Below are positions 1-15,100 of a stretch of 64,000 nt of DNA, one piece after another. The notes below the pieces were generated by a model, which was not told the DNA's origin, made no database searches, and was given only the letters and a program-made list of their open reading frames with translations. Positions within the stretch are counted from its first letter, which is position 1; every line of letters begins with the position of its first letter. Origin of the DNA: Strigops habroptila. Lineage: Eukaryota > Chordata > Aves > Psittaciformes > Psittacidae. Both the position numbers and the translations under genes were made by a program. Location of the stretch: the NCBI RefSeq assembly GCF_004027225.2, contig NC_044279.2, positions 40,572,744 through 40,636,743 of the forward strand. Reading direction: 5' to 3'.

Positions 1-142
1 AATTCCGTCAGAAGGTGATGCTGGGAACTCCTTTCCTAGTTATTTGGCTGGTTGGGTTTATAGCAGACCTAGACATTGATTCTTGGCTCATTAAAGGGCT
101 GATGTACGGTGGCGTTTGGGCAATGGTGCAGTTTCTTTCAAA
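1..142 (+). CDS. ZDHHC17: ZDHHC17 exon a (partial): membrane helices
   Basis: The frame starts at position 3 ([19 protein letters not shown]...). It encodes a hydrophobic stretch, a short DLDIDSW loop and a second hydrophobic stretch ending FLSK. The donor is AA|GTAAGT at 143, which leaves phase 2. The true 5' end of the exon is outside or at the window edge, so the acceptor cannot be seen. Confidence 0.95.
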
Positions 143-3100
143 GTAAGTGTTTTACCAGGACGCTGTCTGTTTAGTGTGTGCACACAAGAAATATTTCGCT
201 GGCATCTTTACTGGATAAATAATCTTAAATTTCTTTTTTGTGTGTGTTATTTCAACATGCAACATTAATCTTTTGTTCTTTTTTTTTTTTTTTTTCATTA
301 CTATTTCTGGGAAAGATCATGTGCGACTTTAGCTCTTGTAATGCTCTGTTGTCTTGCAAATAGCCATGAAATTACCGTGGGGGAATGCCACTGAGCTAAT
401 AGAAGCTAAAAGCAGAACAGAAATTCAGTCATTATCCAGAGGAGGGTGCTGAATGTCTACAAAGAGTTGTCAGCATCAATTCTGCAGAAAGCAGTCAGGG
501 GGAGTTACTAGAAAGGAATAAAAAATTATAAGAGCAAGTGTGCTGTTACAACCTGGTTTTTGTTAGAATTTAAATACCCAAAGGCATCGAAAGATGCTTA
601 TAGAGAGAAATTAAGTCAGAGTCACAGAGTGGAAAGGGGTAACTAAAGAAAAAGGCTGCTTTCTAATAATATTTTCAACATGTTACCTGATCATAAAGAA
701 TTTTAGTTGTATTTGTGGCTACTTTAAATATCTGTAAATGCACCTATGTATACATGTGCACACACATACTCATGCAGGCATGCTCCAGTGGATTTTCAAG
801 ATCTGTAGACTACTTTATCTAGCCTGTGCTTTTCTTCGTCATGTGTGGCATGTATAGAAGAACTTGTTATATCTTCATACTTACAAACTTTTTGCTTTTC
901 TGGCATTGAATGTCGTTTTTGTTAGAACTACTTACTTCTCCGTCCTTTCTGTTTAAAGAGGAAAAGAAAATATATCTGTTCCTTAGACCAAGTTCATAGA
1001 ATTTTAGTGAACTTGGTACACCGGAGGGGGGAATGGTGGTGGTGTCATCAAGTTTTTCCCTCTGCAGGGTCTCGGAGGTGATCTGTTCAGACTTTTTGAC
1101 ATCTCTGAGGCTGTGCAATTTGCTGACCTTTTCCCACAAATAACTATTTGGCAGTGCAAATCCTCAACTACGCCTCCTGCAGGAAGCAAGGACAAAATTC
1201 CTTCAAGTTTCTCAAGATTTATTTTTTTGTCAAGTTTTATATTTTTTACCTCCCTGACACACATTCAGGATTAACATTCTTACTTTGTCTTATCATTTGC
1301 TTAATGTTTAGTATAAATACTTTCTGAAGTGTTTTTCACAAAGGCCAGGTTTGAATGAAACTATTATTCTAGTAGTATTTCCTTTCCCTGTTGAATTTTA
1401 GCTAACCTGCTTAGCTGTGTTTTCTTTCCTACTCCTTTCACACACACACACACAAACACACACGCACAGAGATCACTGAAAGAAAGATTTTTGCTGAGGA
1501 ACTACTGTGGGTCCAAATGTATACTCATTTACTACTCACCATCTTAGCTCATCTTCCTTATAGGATTTTCTCAAAAGACCTAAGGAACTTCCATTAGAGA
1601 TGAGACCGTTACTGCAGGAGTGAAATGGAAACTACTCAGTGCACACATTTGTCTGTGGCAGCCCTGAGGGCACCACCAAATAAAGTAAAATGCATCAGTG
1701 TAAGGATGTTTAGGCAGATAATGGAAGAAGTTTTATTTCAAGGGGTTGAGCAGTTTAGAGTGTGACTTTTGACATGTTTAGCAATTTTTTGCTTGAATAT
1801 GGAGTAACCTGGTCACTCACCTAGTTGATCTCAACTCTATTCAGCATTATTCAGAATAGTCTTTAAGATGCAAGCGATAAGAAGGTGAAAATATTTCTGA
1901 TGGCTTAATTTTTTTAATTTTTTTTAATTTTTTCCTTCAAATTAAGGGAGCAGCGTTCTATCTTTAAATTGGGTAAATCTAGTGATATGGGAAACGAATT
2001 AATCTGGGTTTTTTCCAACTTTCTATAGGCAGGTGTACCCAGAAGAGGTTCAAGAATCTGAAATATTTCAATTATGTAGGCTGATAGCAGCAAGGTCTCT
2101 TAAGCTTTTTTCTTACTAAAGTAATTTTAACATGTAGCTTTCATTGTATCGGTTTCCAAAGTATCTTTAGCACTGACATCTTGTAAGTAAGTGCTGTTTG
2201 CAATCACTGTCCATTTAGGCAAGGAATCTCATGGGTTTCTAACTGCTTTCACAGTATAGTTTATCATGAGTATTTGCTCGTTCTACCTTTCTTCTTTCCA
2301 GTTCTTGACATTCACTTCAAAAGTAAATGTATAAATTTTAATTAAATAACTTTAAGTCAGCTGGACAGGTCGAAAACAGGAATTTCTCATGAAATTTGAT
2401 AACATTGAGGAAAATGTTTTCATGGTGTATTTTGCAATATCCCATATAGAACACATTTTAACAGGAAGCACTTTCCAGAAGCAGTAGTTCAGGCTTTATA
2501 AGTTGAAACTTATCATGTGAAATTGTTCCTACTTTACAGGTCATTCTTTGATCACTCCATGCACAGTGCACTGCCTCTTGGAATATACTTGGCAACAAAA
2601 TTCTGGATGTATGTGACATGGTTCTTCTGGTTTTGGAATGATATCCTTTTTTGTATACAGTATAATAGTATTTCTGTATGTTAGTAGTATGAGGTAATAC
2701 CTAGATAGAGCCTACATACAAGAGTAAGTAAACTAATTTAATTTTTTAAATGTCTGTGGCCATTAAACATTGCTTTCTGAATTGGTGATAATTATTTTGT
2801 TGCTTTAAAAATGTGCACTATTTCCTTTACTAAATAAGTTGCTTTCCTTTGGTAAATGACATTCCTCAAAATTGGCTTACAGTAGTCTGCAAAATTTCAT
2901 GTGCTTTAGCAATTTCTTAAGTGGGGGAAATGTAAGCAACTCCATAAAATATGCTCTAGCTGAGAGGTGACGAGGTGTAATTGCGTGCATTTTTAGATGC
3001 CACTTTTCTGAAAAGCAGGAGGTAATTTCATGGTATATATCAATTCCAGTGCAATTAGCTTTATGGTTTGTTCTTCCTAAAGATTTTGCAAATCCCATTT

Positions 3101-6100
3101 CATACAAACTTTAGATACATTTGTTAACTGTATTTTCAGTCTTTGAAGATGTATGTATTAACAACACTGGGTTATAGATATTTCATCTTTATATGTTTTT
3201 GACTGTGTCTAGATATGAACTTTATCCACCTTCAGGAAATAGACTCAATTTTTTAAACAACTTTCTTGGGTATTGTAATTACAGTAGAGATTTAATGTTT
3301 TATTAAATGTTTAATGCAGTTCTCATAGTTGTAAATAGTTGAAGTGAACTTAATATTTATGATGGATGTTGGCTTGACTTTTCTAGAAACTAGTTTTTGT
3401 CCTCAAAGGAATTACCATGAAATAGGATAGTAGCAGTGCAACCCTTTTATCATCTTGTTAATATATTCTCCAACCCTAGCTAAATAAGCCTCGCATTTTT
3501 GAGCTGAGAACAGAGAGGAGACCTTGCTTCCATGTTGTGTTTGGCTTCTGTGCTAATAGTGTTTGCAAAGATGTTGGGGTGAACAATAGCAATTGCATGT
3601 GCCTGGAGATGACTGCTGTTTCACGTTTAAAGAAAGCTAAAGATTAAAATCTAATTGAAAATCTATTTTTTAAAAAGGAGAATCTATCAATATTAGCGTG
3701 AATAGATCTTGAAATAGTTATTTAGAAATTCTGGTACCACTGCCAGTCTCTCTGCCTGGGCTGATTTTCTGTGTTTTTACTCAACTGAATTTAGTAGGAA
3801 CTACGGAATGAGGAAAGCAAGTATGAAATGAATGTGAAAACTGTTTTTTAAAAGCAGTGGTTAAAAATGGAGGTACACTTTTCCAGTTTTTATGGAACGG
3901 AGTAGAACTATCTAAATATGTCATGCCTCTAGACTGAAGTTGCTCTTCTGTTCTTTTTCTTAAGAAAAACTTTAATAAATAGTAAAATACAGGTTTCTGA
4001 GGCAGTTATAAAAACTACACCACCTCACTTCTGAATCTCAGCTCTCCATACCATGAGGGTTTCCTTTAGAAATTCATGTTTGCTAATGCTGCTATCTGTT
4101 TTGGGTTGCAAATGTTGAGCTGTTGTGAAATGCTTTCTTGTGCTAGCATAACATCAGCTTGAACCAAATCTAAGAATGTGTGCAACTTTAAATCAAAGTA
4201 CTCGACCATATTAAAATGGCTGCACAGCCATCACAACTTGATGATGGCCTCAAGCTTGGTGTAGAAAGCTGTCCCTTAAGGCTGGCGAATTGGGAGATTT
4301 TTATCCTGAAGCTCATGTTTTCTTCAAATTTGTACCAGCTTGCTTAGATTTTTATTCGTTAGCCGTTCTGATTAACGTAACTTGAAGTTTGGGAGTGTTT
4401 TGTCATAGAATAATGTTCATTGTCCAGTACTAGAAGTAGTAACCACAGACAATTAATTACCCTACTAAACTCTGACGTCTAAATGTCAATAAAATACTGT
4501 ACTGCTTCTGTAGTTTAAGGTAGGTGCCTCCAAATCTTTGCAACAGTCTTTTTGTACACAGAAGTAGTGGTCTAAAAACTTCAGTTACTAATTGCTTTCA
4601 TTAGAGCTGACACATTTCTCTGACAAGCAGTTTTAGAGACTAAGCGCTTGAGGCCATCTTCCTTTAATTGGTGATTTTTAATTGGAAGTCTTTCTAATAA
4701 GATTCCAAATTCATTCTTCTTCTTCTGGAAAATTGCCCTGTAGCTTTATTGGAAAAAAGAAATTGCATGCCTGCTCTATTTTTATAGCATGAGGCACAGC
4801 ATTGTGGTTGGAGAAAGGGTTCTTGTATTTTTACAGCTTTATACGATCACTTACAGCAGACTAGAGTACTACTTTATATTCTGTAACGTTCAAGTGATAA
4901 AAGCTGTCCTTGTAGTTTCTACAAATTCTGACCATCTTTTGCTCAGGAAAAAGTTTCAAACCTTAAACAGCTGTCATGAATTGGCTTACTGGAACTTTGT
5001 GTTATAAATAATATAAAGGTCTTAATTGCTGCAAATATTACTTTAATATTTGGGTATTTGGTAAGAATTTTCTTTTCTTGTAGGTGTGTTGAAGGTGTCT
5101 GGAAGATCATCTGGTCTTTTGGGTTTAAACCTAATGAGACGGAAAAGGGCAGTCAAAACAATCTATCATAAAGAACAAGCAAAACCAAAGATCAGCAGTG
5201 TGTTTTCTTGAATTTTAGGGTGGTCACATGAAAAATAAGTCTATAAATTCTAAGGCAGTGACGTGTCTTCTAAAAGACCAATCCTGAAAGTAAATTCAAA
5301 CAGTTTAGATGAATCTAGTATACTGAGTTTTTGTAAATGTTTTTATTCTACCAGGTTTTTCTCTCAGCATCTTCTGAGTCTGGTATATTTGTTAAAATAG
5401 AAATCTTATTCTTGCTGGGAATGAGGAAGTTATGATTGGTGTATTTATGGATATAGGAGTCTATGGTCCTATGCTTCACTGCCACAGTTTTACCGCTGTT
5501 TTACTGCTTCCCTTTAACTGTATTTTGCCCATAACAAAGGATAGTTATGTCTTGCTCTGTCAGTGTATTCTCATCTTCTACTGTTTGCAGAGTAGGGGGA
5601 AAATACCCTCCAAAATCCTACACATTAAATCACTGTATTTTAATATAGTTTTTTTAAAAAAGGATTTAAAAGTATACTTTTAATAGCATGAGACTAGAAT
5701 TTCACATTTCATTCTATTTTCATTAGTATTTATAGGTAGAACGTTCTCTTGTGTCCTGTAAAAAGTTGAGGGCACGTGTGCTGAGTTCCTATCTCAGTTC
5801 ATGCAGTCTTTTCAGTTCCAGCTGAACAAATAGTGCTGGTTATGTAAGAAAGTTCTTATACTGCTCTCTTTTTCTAAGATGTCAGGGTTTGCTGGTGGAA
5901 ATGGAATGTGCAGTATAGCTTTTCTGGTATAGCACAGTATTTGCAATGCTGAGATTATGAGATGGTATAAGTTTATAATTTTTAAAATAATTTATCATTG
6001 ACTAATACTGTATTATCTGGTTTCAAATATACTTCATGTATCAATGGGGTTTAGGTGAAACAAACTGCACACTTTTTCAATTAGAGATCATTTTAAACAT

Positions 6101-9100
6101 GGGGTGTAAAAGAATTCATGGTGATTTTCATACTTTAACAAAGCTGTTACAACAGCATAGTGTGTTAAAAATGGTAACAAGCCAATTGGTAGGGCTAAGC
6201 AGTTAAAAACAAAACCAACATTCATATTATACCCAAACTACCTTCAGGAAAACAGCGAAAAGCCTTGCAAGCAGAAAGAAAGAATCTAGCAGCCATTCTT
6301 CTAGAAGAAACCAAAGACCCAAAAAAACCAACCCCCAGGCCCAGCGATCCAGAACTTTTGTTCCTATGTCTGAATTATTTTTTTTTCATATTAAAAAAAA
6401 AAATTAATTATTTTTTATTGGGGGGAGATGGCAGTGAATGCTTTTATTTTTTTTGCAAGCCAAGGGATTTTTTTATGTTAGATGAAACACGGAAGTATAG
6501 AGAGCTTTTGCAGAGCTTCAGTTGATTCAAAATGGATTTTGTCTAATATGCCTATTCAAATGAGGCTTCTTGTGTAGCTGTCCTCTGTTACCTACCTGGA
6601 CTCTTGAATCCAGATGTACAGCTGCTATGAATTGGCAGGTTCATTAGCATCTGTTGATCTCTGTCAGCTTTCACTGGCTGCAGGTTTTTCTCTGTAGGAG
6701 AAAAGGATTTATTACTGGATTTGTAGATAGTGGAAGGAAGTGTCTTGGTCTATAATGTGCATTTTGGCTTGCTTTCAGGCACTTGTATGATGTGTAGCTC
6801 TGATAGCAGGAAGCTGCTTATGTTTGGGCCTTTCTAAATAGGCTGCAGTTCAGTATGGAAAATCAGCTCATCGGGTGTTTACCTCGCTCATGGGTTGTAG
6901 GGTACTTGTTAGGTTTTAGTTTTCTTTTTAATGAGATGGTCTTTTTGGTTCCAAGAGGTTTCCTGGAATAATTTTCAGCCTGTTGAACTTGTTCTAAGCG
7001 TTAAAGGATATTGATTAGGACTAAAAGTAGGAAGTGTTTCGTGGGTGTTTCTGCTTTGATTCTCACAATGCTAACTGGGAAAACGTCATAAAAGACAGCA
7101 AATTGGTGACAAGGCAGAAGGTGAATGCCTGCTATATCATACATTTTGCAGCCCTTAATAATATGGTAATGTGTTTTGCCTTGTGTAGTTGTAAATGAGG
7201 ATGTTAGGACAAAACAAGGCACTGTAGAAAACCACTTCCCTACTCCCTAGCTGATGCAAACCTACAAGGTTTCATGTGCATGGAGAGTTTTGAGAGATAT
7301 CTGTGATAGAAGATGCTAAAATCTCTTTGGAAATAAACTTCAGTGGAGAGTTCAACATGGTTTTGGATACCTCTAGTGTGGACATCCATATCCAAGTTAT
7401 TTGTTTAAGCTCTCTTCATAACCAGGGGAGAAAAATAGCTGCTTGTAGAGCACTGCTTCTCTGACTTAATGTAAATACCCTAATACTGAAGATAGATTGA
7501 AGGTGGCTTTTTCCTATCTGTTGTGTATGAAGGCATACTGAGTGATTTAAGTAAATAAGATTAATCCCACAGTTGGAGTTGTTTATCTACGTCAGATGCC
7601 AGAAATACCCTGGAGGAGGCAATTCTTTCACCCTCAAAGTCTGGTTGGTTTTCATCCCCTCTCTCCAGTTGTGTTTAAAACTTACGAGAAATAGGTTTTT
7701 GAAGGCACTTATGAAAAATACTGCTGAGTTTATCTTTCTCCATTTACGTAGTTACTGCTTATCTATACTTAACTCTACTTTCTCATGTAGTCTCCTGAGA
7801 TCTCCCATCCTCAGCACAGAAGTACCTTATCTGCCACCAGTTAAACAGTCAGCATTGCACTCATCTGAAACCACCATAAGAGGAAGGGCAAAACTTAGAC
7901 TCTGTATTTTACAGAGTCAAATGGTGGAAGAGTAGGTTCAGAAAATGGACAGCTTCTTTATCACACAGATTGTCCAAATTCTAGTCAGTAAAAAAAAAAA
8001 ACAAAACCAATTCCAAAAAGTTATGGTTATAAAACCCCTTTTACTGGCTAGAAGATAAGTTGTCTTCCCCCTTTTCCCCCCCCCCTATTTTCTTTAACAG
8101 TCTAGGCATGACGTAGAGTAATTAGGAAGGGGTCATACAATTCTTTTCAGTTGTACCTTTATTGTTTGTAACAGATGTCTGATTAACGTAATTTTAATGG
8201 AGGAAAAAAAAAAATAAGGTTTCACTGTTGTGGCAAAACCCCCAGTGATACTTTTAGTATTCTAAAGAAAATGTAATCTCTCTTAGCTATACAAATATGC
8301 TGAACCAGTTTATTCTTGGCAGCAGGTAATTTTAGAAGAAAAATAGGAAGAAATTAGATTGTAGAAATATTAAAGTCAGAGCTTTTAATCTGTAATGTAT
8401 CAAATAGAACTGTGTTCAGGCTATAGTGTAGCTGGTGGGTTTGTTCCCCTATTATAGACTTGCTGGAAACAGCTTGTTAGAGGAAAGATTAATTAGCTTT
8501 AGTGAGTTAACACTAACATTCTACTATATAAGTTACATGATTAAAATTTGAACTTGCCAATGTTTTTAATTAGAAATTCACGGCCAATTCTTCCCCCCAA
8601 CAGAAGGAAAACAAGTTATTCAGCATACACTCCACACGAACAATGAGACTTTCTTAGCATTTCAGAAGTCAAAAAGAGACCTTACTTGCATTTGTTCCTA
8701 TTTCAGAGTCTTTTCAGATCACACAATTAGAATAGAAGGATTTGAGATACTTACTGTTATTCTATAGAAGTGCTGTTTTTTCAGTTAATCTTTTCTTGTA
8801 TCTGTACCATGTGATTTGTTTATAGATGATTTATGTAATTTTTTCTTATTACTACTTAATGCCTTCAGTGAACATTTTTCCAAGAATAGTCAGAATAGAA
8901 TATACTGTAGCTATATAGTAGAATATATTTGCCATATAATGCTTGTTATCAAGTCTTATATGCAGCATTTTGTAATGCAAGCACACAACATGTTAAAATT
9001 GAATAACAGTAGAAGTTCTAATGATTACCAAAGTAGAGAGAAATATTCATCCAAGTTACTCAGAATAGAATGTAATTTGGGTGTGCAGTGAGTGATTTAT

Positions 9101-12100
9101 GCCTGAATAATCAGTGTCCTTTTTGCCTGGATAATGCTGTAGAGGCTTCTGCCACCACAGCTTTGTCAAGTATGGCATCTCCTTGCAGTTATGACTGACA
9201 GCTGACAGGTATCTTTAGTTTGGTTGGTTAGGGCTTTTGTAAGTTTATCAGAGGATATAATTTTCCACCTTTTATGGAAGAGGCATGTCTGAAGTATTTG
9301 CTTTTTCAACATCATTGCTAAGAAATGTTTTATTTCTTTGAAGAAATGTGATGTGTTGTAAGACTAGGCATGTTATATGGCAAGTCATTCAACACAGGAA
9401 ACATATTTTAAAACTAATGGTTATTTTCTGTCTTTATATGGTAACTGATTTTATAAACACTTCCAGAATACTAAATCCTGTGGGTTTGTAAGTATTAGAT
9501 GTATTAGTATGTTAAAAATAACTTTTGTTGGTGTAAAATATGGGTATTGCCTTATAATAGGACCGGGTTTCAGACAGCACCTTTGCTTGGAGATAAGTGG
9601 TGTTGAGACATGATTGCCATGCAACAGTGGTTGTTGCAACACAATTCCTTCTATGGCTAGAAGGAGTCCTTTCTGTGATCTAACAGGAATGTCAAGCAAC
9701 TAAAGATATAGGCAGTCAAATGTCTGTCTTATAAATAGAGCTCTGAAATGTTTATTGTGAAAACAGGAAATACTTTTGAGAAGATAATTTTCATGGAGTT
9801 TAAAAGGGAAAATAATTACGAAAACTGAACTATCATTCATTCTTTAGGAGGATAAGCGATTTAGAAATGTCTCATGGAGAACAGCACTTTAAAACGTAAG
9901 TTTTCAAGTTTGAGCAATAGAAAATACTAAGTACCACACTGGTTCTTACAGCTGTGCTGAGTTTTGTCAACTCAGAAGACAGTGACTCAAGGGCATTCAT
10001 AAAAATGAAATTCATTTAAATTTTATTTCAGAATTGTCAGTGGGTATTTTCAAGAGGAAATTTGGGTTTAAACTTTAAATTCCTTGACTTCAAACACATC
10101 TCAATTTTTTCTTTATACATCTTCCATTCCTCGCGAATAGCGTTGCACTTTTCTACAATTTTGGAAAATCCTGGAAATCTGATCCAGGAATCATCAAAGC
10201 CACAGAAGAACAAAAGAAAAAGGTAAAGCCATGAGATATGTGAAACTTGTTCTTCGGCACCCTTCCACTAGTTGGTCAGAGTAGTTTGCTGTTCAGTAGA
10301 TGTACAACAATTTATTGACATTACGACAGAAGGTCTAAAATGTTGAAAAGTCTTGTCTTCCAGCTTTCTTTTTTATATTTGAAATATGTGTTCAAGTCTT
10401 ACTGGTTCAAAGTTGTGTTTCAGTCATTTTGAGTAACAAAATGGACTTTTTATAAGGGCTTGTAGTGATAGGACAAGAGGTAATGGCTTTAAACTGAAAG
10501 AGGGTAGATTTAGGTAAGATACAAGGTAGAAATTCTTTACTGTGAGGGTGATGAGACACTGGCACAGGTTGCCCAGAGAAGCTGTGGCTGCCCCATCCCT
10601 GGCGGTGTTCTAGGCTAGGTTGGACGGGGCTTTGAGTGACCTGGTCTAGTGGAAGGTGTCCCTGCCCATGGCAGGTGGCTGGGAACTAGGTCATCTTTAA
10701 GGTCGCTTAAAGATGGGGCCAAACCCAAACCATTCTATGATTCTGTGAAAAATAAAATTGCAACTTAAATTTTCAAGATAAAAAGTTTAAAAAGAAGTTG
10801 GGTGAAAATGAAAGGGTGAAGCTCCAGAGTTTTGCCTAACTGAAACAAATAACTCATTATGGGAAAAGTGTTAGTTAATTTGATTTTCTAAAAACTTTCC
10901 AGACTTTTAAGCACCTCTAATTTTCCTTGTGTCTAAAAGTATTAGACGGACAAACATTTTGAGACTAAATCAACCAAAACACCTGGCAATCTGGGGTGGA
11001 TTTTTTTTGTTATAGATATTAGAGAAAATATGGATGATCAAATGATACCTTTCTAAGATGTTCTAACACTGTTATTAGCATTTCTGATTTCTTTTAATTT
11101 AAGTGCATTGTTCTCAGCAGCCAAACTGAGCACTGAATATGCAAAAATTATACAAGCAGAAGAAGTGCTCTGTTTGTTTAATTTTGTCTAAGTTTCCTAG
11201 AAGCTCACATCCCGCCAAAAGCGAGGTTTGAGCTTTTTACTTCAGTCACCTGTGCGGATCGTCATCGGACCATTTGGAATTATGGCCTTACCTAGGAATG
11301 AATTATAATAGGCTTTAAAAGGATGGTTGCCATATCTTAAATAGTTTTTGTATTCTCCAACAGGTTATAACTGAGTTGTTTAGTCAATGTGCACATTGAT
11401 TTTGCAAATTCCCTTTCTGTTATTGCAAATTTGCCAAAGTAAATTCCAGACTAAATTCTCTTCCTTCAACTGGACTAAATTAAATAGCATAGTCAGCAAC
11501 TGCACTTTGGTTTGGATGCATCAAATTACACAAATATGCAATTCATTTGATCTACTTGCTTGAGTAGTTGAGTGTGGTTACAAAAGCCTTGCTGAACTGG
11601 ATAGGAATTACAAAATGCAGCTTCTTCAGGCAGATGCATATGGCTGTGAGTGTTTTAGATTTCTTACATTGCAGTTAACCAATCTTTAAAATGATCTATT
11701 GTCAGCGTTATCAAGCACTGTAGGACATGTGCCTTACCTTTGTGCAGTGTAGTGATGTCTCACATTTTCATAATTTGTCTCCAGATATTTAATGTTGAGT
11801 TAGCCTTTACCTTTGGAATAAGCAACCAAAAGAATTCTTTTAATTCCAGTTTGCCAAATTAAGTATATTTGGAAATGTGTAGTAAGCAACAATTTCGGAT
11901 GTTTATTCTTATGATATGTCATGTCCTTTCTTCCATGTTGCAAAATAACCCAAGTCAGTCTTATAATGAGTAAATAAAGAAAATTTTCTGTAGTTCAAAA
12001 GCATAGAAAATAGACCTAAGGTTTACAAAGCGCAACAGCGTACTCTAACTTGAGTGCTTCTGGGTCTCTGTATAAGCTCAATGAGTTTATATTTAGAAGT

Positions 12101-15100
12101 GATTTATCTGCTCTGGTTCAGTTCTGTTCTCCTGAGCTTTGGGATCTTGCTTGTGGATGATACTGAACTCCAGTGTTGAGCATCACACCATGTACATTCT
12201 GTAGTGTGATGTATACTCCCACTGAAATCAGAGGAACTACTTATGAAATTGTTCAAATATATTGTATGAAATTGTCCAAGGTATCAAAAGGCCACGCCAG
12301 CAGCACTGAAATCTTGGTGGGTACGTCTCATTGTGTGTTTTACTTTCTGTTCATCTGGCTTATTTACAAAAGTTACTCTTGTGAGGGATGCCCTTTAATT
12401 TCAGGTCCTGTAGTGGGGGTATTAGAGCAGTGAGGGATGGCAAAGGGGGATGAGAAAGGGATGTAGAGTGCTGAAGTTGACAAACTGCGTTAAAAGGCTT
12501 GTGAATGGCAGTGGTTGGTTGGAGAGGGGATCTGAAGGGTTGCAGTGGTGGAGGGAAGAACGCTGGCCCAATAGCAAATGGAAGTACAAGCGAGGAGAAA
12601 AATAGTGCAGCTTTCAGAGCTGAGGAGTGTAAGAAAACTGTCAAGTTTATTCCTCATTTACCTGAGATTGCAGGGAAAGCATTAAGACACTGATTCACCC
12701 CCAGCCTGTTGACCATAGCTTTTACTGGTTACTTTCAAGACAAGGTTCCATAAATATTTCATAATCAGAGTAGTATTTTTGAGTAAAACTTCTGCAGCTT
12801 CAGTCAAAATACTCACCTGAGTGGTCATCATCTAATTAAGGAAGTTATGTTTGCATTGCTATGATGAGAAAATAGTTGTAAGGACTATTACTGCTTCTGC
12901 AACCACCTATATGTGTATATGTGGTTTGAAAGGGAGCAGTAGATTAATCTACTTGCCATTAGATTGCTTATGCTGAGTAAATTTCTTCTGGTTCAGGGAA
13001 GATTATTCTGTAAAAGATATTTTCAGGTTATTTTCCATATGTTGCAAATGTCAAAATGTCATTTAAGTCTCACATGGCATGATTTCAGCTGCTGAATTTA
13101 AAAATTGTTGGAAACCATTTAATGAAATAGTAGGTTCCTTCTATTCCAACAATTAAGAGGGTACTGAAGGAGTGTATAAAATTAAAACAGCCCCTTATCA
13201 TTTAATGTGAAATTATAGGTGTGCTTTAACTGATACCTTCTTCTGTGTACCACTTAATCCATAAGCATAGCATTATCAGTCAGAGGAGGTTTGATTTGCA
13301 TTGTTTGGTTTTTTTTTCTTGAAGCTTCAACATCTGAGGAGAGAGGTGAATATAGATTTAAAGCTTTTGATGGGATACCACTGGAAGGAAAGCCAGGTTT
13401 TTAGACTGGCTGATCCTGCTAGCTAGTTTTATTTATGTTCCCATTTGGAAATTCAGCTGCATTAATTCTGGTAGGTTTAACAATGGGTTAGTCAAACCGG
13501 TGCTAACCACTGTGTGGATGTATCAGAATTTATCTAAGCTTGCTTTTTCTCTTATTAAACCTAGATAGACTAGGAATAAGTATAAACTAGAATTAATTGA
13601 GAAGTAAATGTGAATATTGGTTTAATAAAATAGGTTTAAAATCAATTTCAGCTGAATTTAAGTTCTTCCAGTGTGGAAAGTACCTGAAATGAATAGAGTC
13701 CACAGCCCCGAGTCTGAAAAGCAGCTATTACAATGGCTGTCAGCATTTGTTTATGTGCTAAATTCTAATTTCTTACTTTCTTTTTCCCTCATTTTTCTGC
13801 AGACAATAGTAGAACTTGCAGAGACAGGAAGTCTGGACCTCAGTATATTCTGCAGTACCTGCTTGGTAGTGTATTTTTTTATCACTTGCAGCACTGATTT
13901 CTGTTCTGTTAAGCCAAAATTAGATGTTCCTATACCGAACACATTTTTGGCCTTAATAATGCAATTTATTTGTAATCTTTGATTTAAGCTGTGTTTTCAA
14001 TTAATATGTCTGTACACCAAAAAAACTGCAACAATAAGAGGAAAACAAATAATCACTGTGGAAGTAACTTGTTGGTTGTTGGTGTTGCAAACCAAGTATC
14101 TAATATATCTACCCAGATGGTTGGCTATACAGCTAAAAAGTTATGACGAAAATCACTTTTGTAACTCCCAATAAAACTGTGGAGCTTCTAGTAAATTTTT
14201 TTCCGCCAAAAAAATCAAGTGTATTTCCCAATTTGACAGTAATTGAAGGGGATCATAGTTTTTTTAAAGCTTGCCAAATTGAAAGCAAATGCTTTTCTTG
14301 GACTAGTTAGTACTTAGTTTCACCACAGAAAATTTAAAAGGGAATAATTGCTTAAGGGAAAAAAGTAACCATAGTAAATGCAATGTCTTTCTTTTATAGA
14401 AAGTTAACTAGTAAATATAAAATCATCAAGGTTATCAGTGTTACACTGTAATGCTCTGACCTATGTAGAGCGTGAAGGATTTAATATTCCCCAAATTTAA
14501 TCTGGAAAATTATGTACTGATGTGACACCTTAAAAATGGTGTGTGTGTATATACACCTATATCTCAGAATACTTTCGCATCAGTTCTTTTTTTTATTGCC
14601 ATTTCATTTTTCTTTCAAATCATAACCTTTTTTTAAAAAAATATTGGGAGTAACTTAGCATTTTAAGCTCCACCGAGTTCCACTTGTTGAGTCATATTCC
14701 TGTCTTTAGAAAATAAGCTGGGAGAGTTTGTGTTACAGCTCAGTTATGAATGATAGTGACAGAATCGTGGAACTCAAACTCATTCTGTATTTTCATTATT
14801 GAAAAGCTGAAATGAAACTGGTTGCTGTATAAAGCTCAATAGCTGGAGGTGAACTTTGTATGGAAAAAAAATCCTGTATATATAACAAGAATAGTGTGAA
14901 AATCATTTTGATGTGGTTGTATAGATGTTTGTGTTAAATAATGTATAGATAAAGCTTAATACCTAAGATTGCTTTAAAAATTAGTATCAATTTTGAAGTT
15001 TTTTAAGGGGTTAGCAATAGCAAAATCAATTTACATCTAAATGTGGGGAGGGTGCTATTTAAAATATGTCAGGGTCTTTTGCTTTTCTAAACGAATGTTA

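Noticed and set aside
2641-2700. Reading exon b through into the following bases, or using the nearby TTGTATAC as a GT donor
   Set aside because: Both options add residues that are not in the conserved protein and break the Asp codon shared with 10098. The AT-AC boundary restores the frame exactly.
6265-6525. 86-codon ORF inside the U12 intron
   Set aside because: Rich in Lys/Phe from A- and T-runs, no flanking splice sites; a chance ORF.
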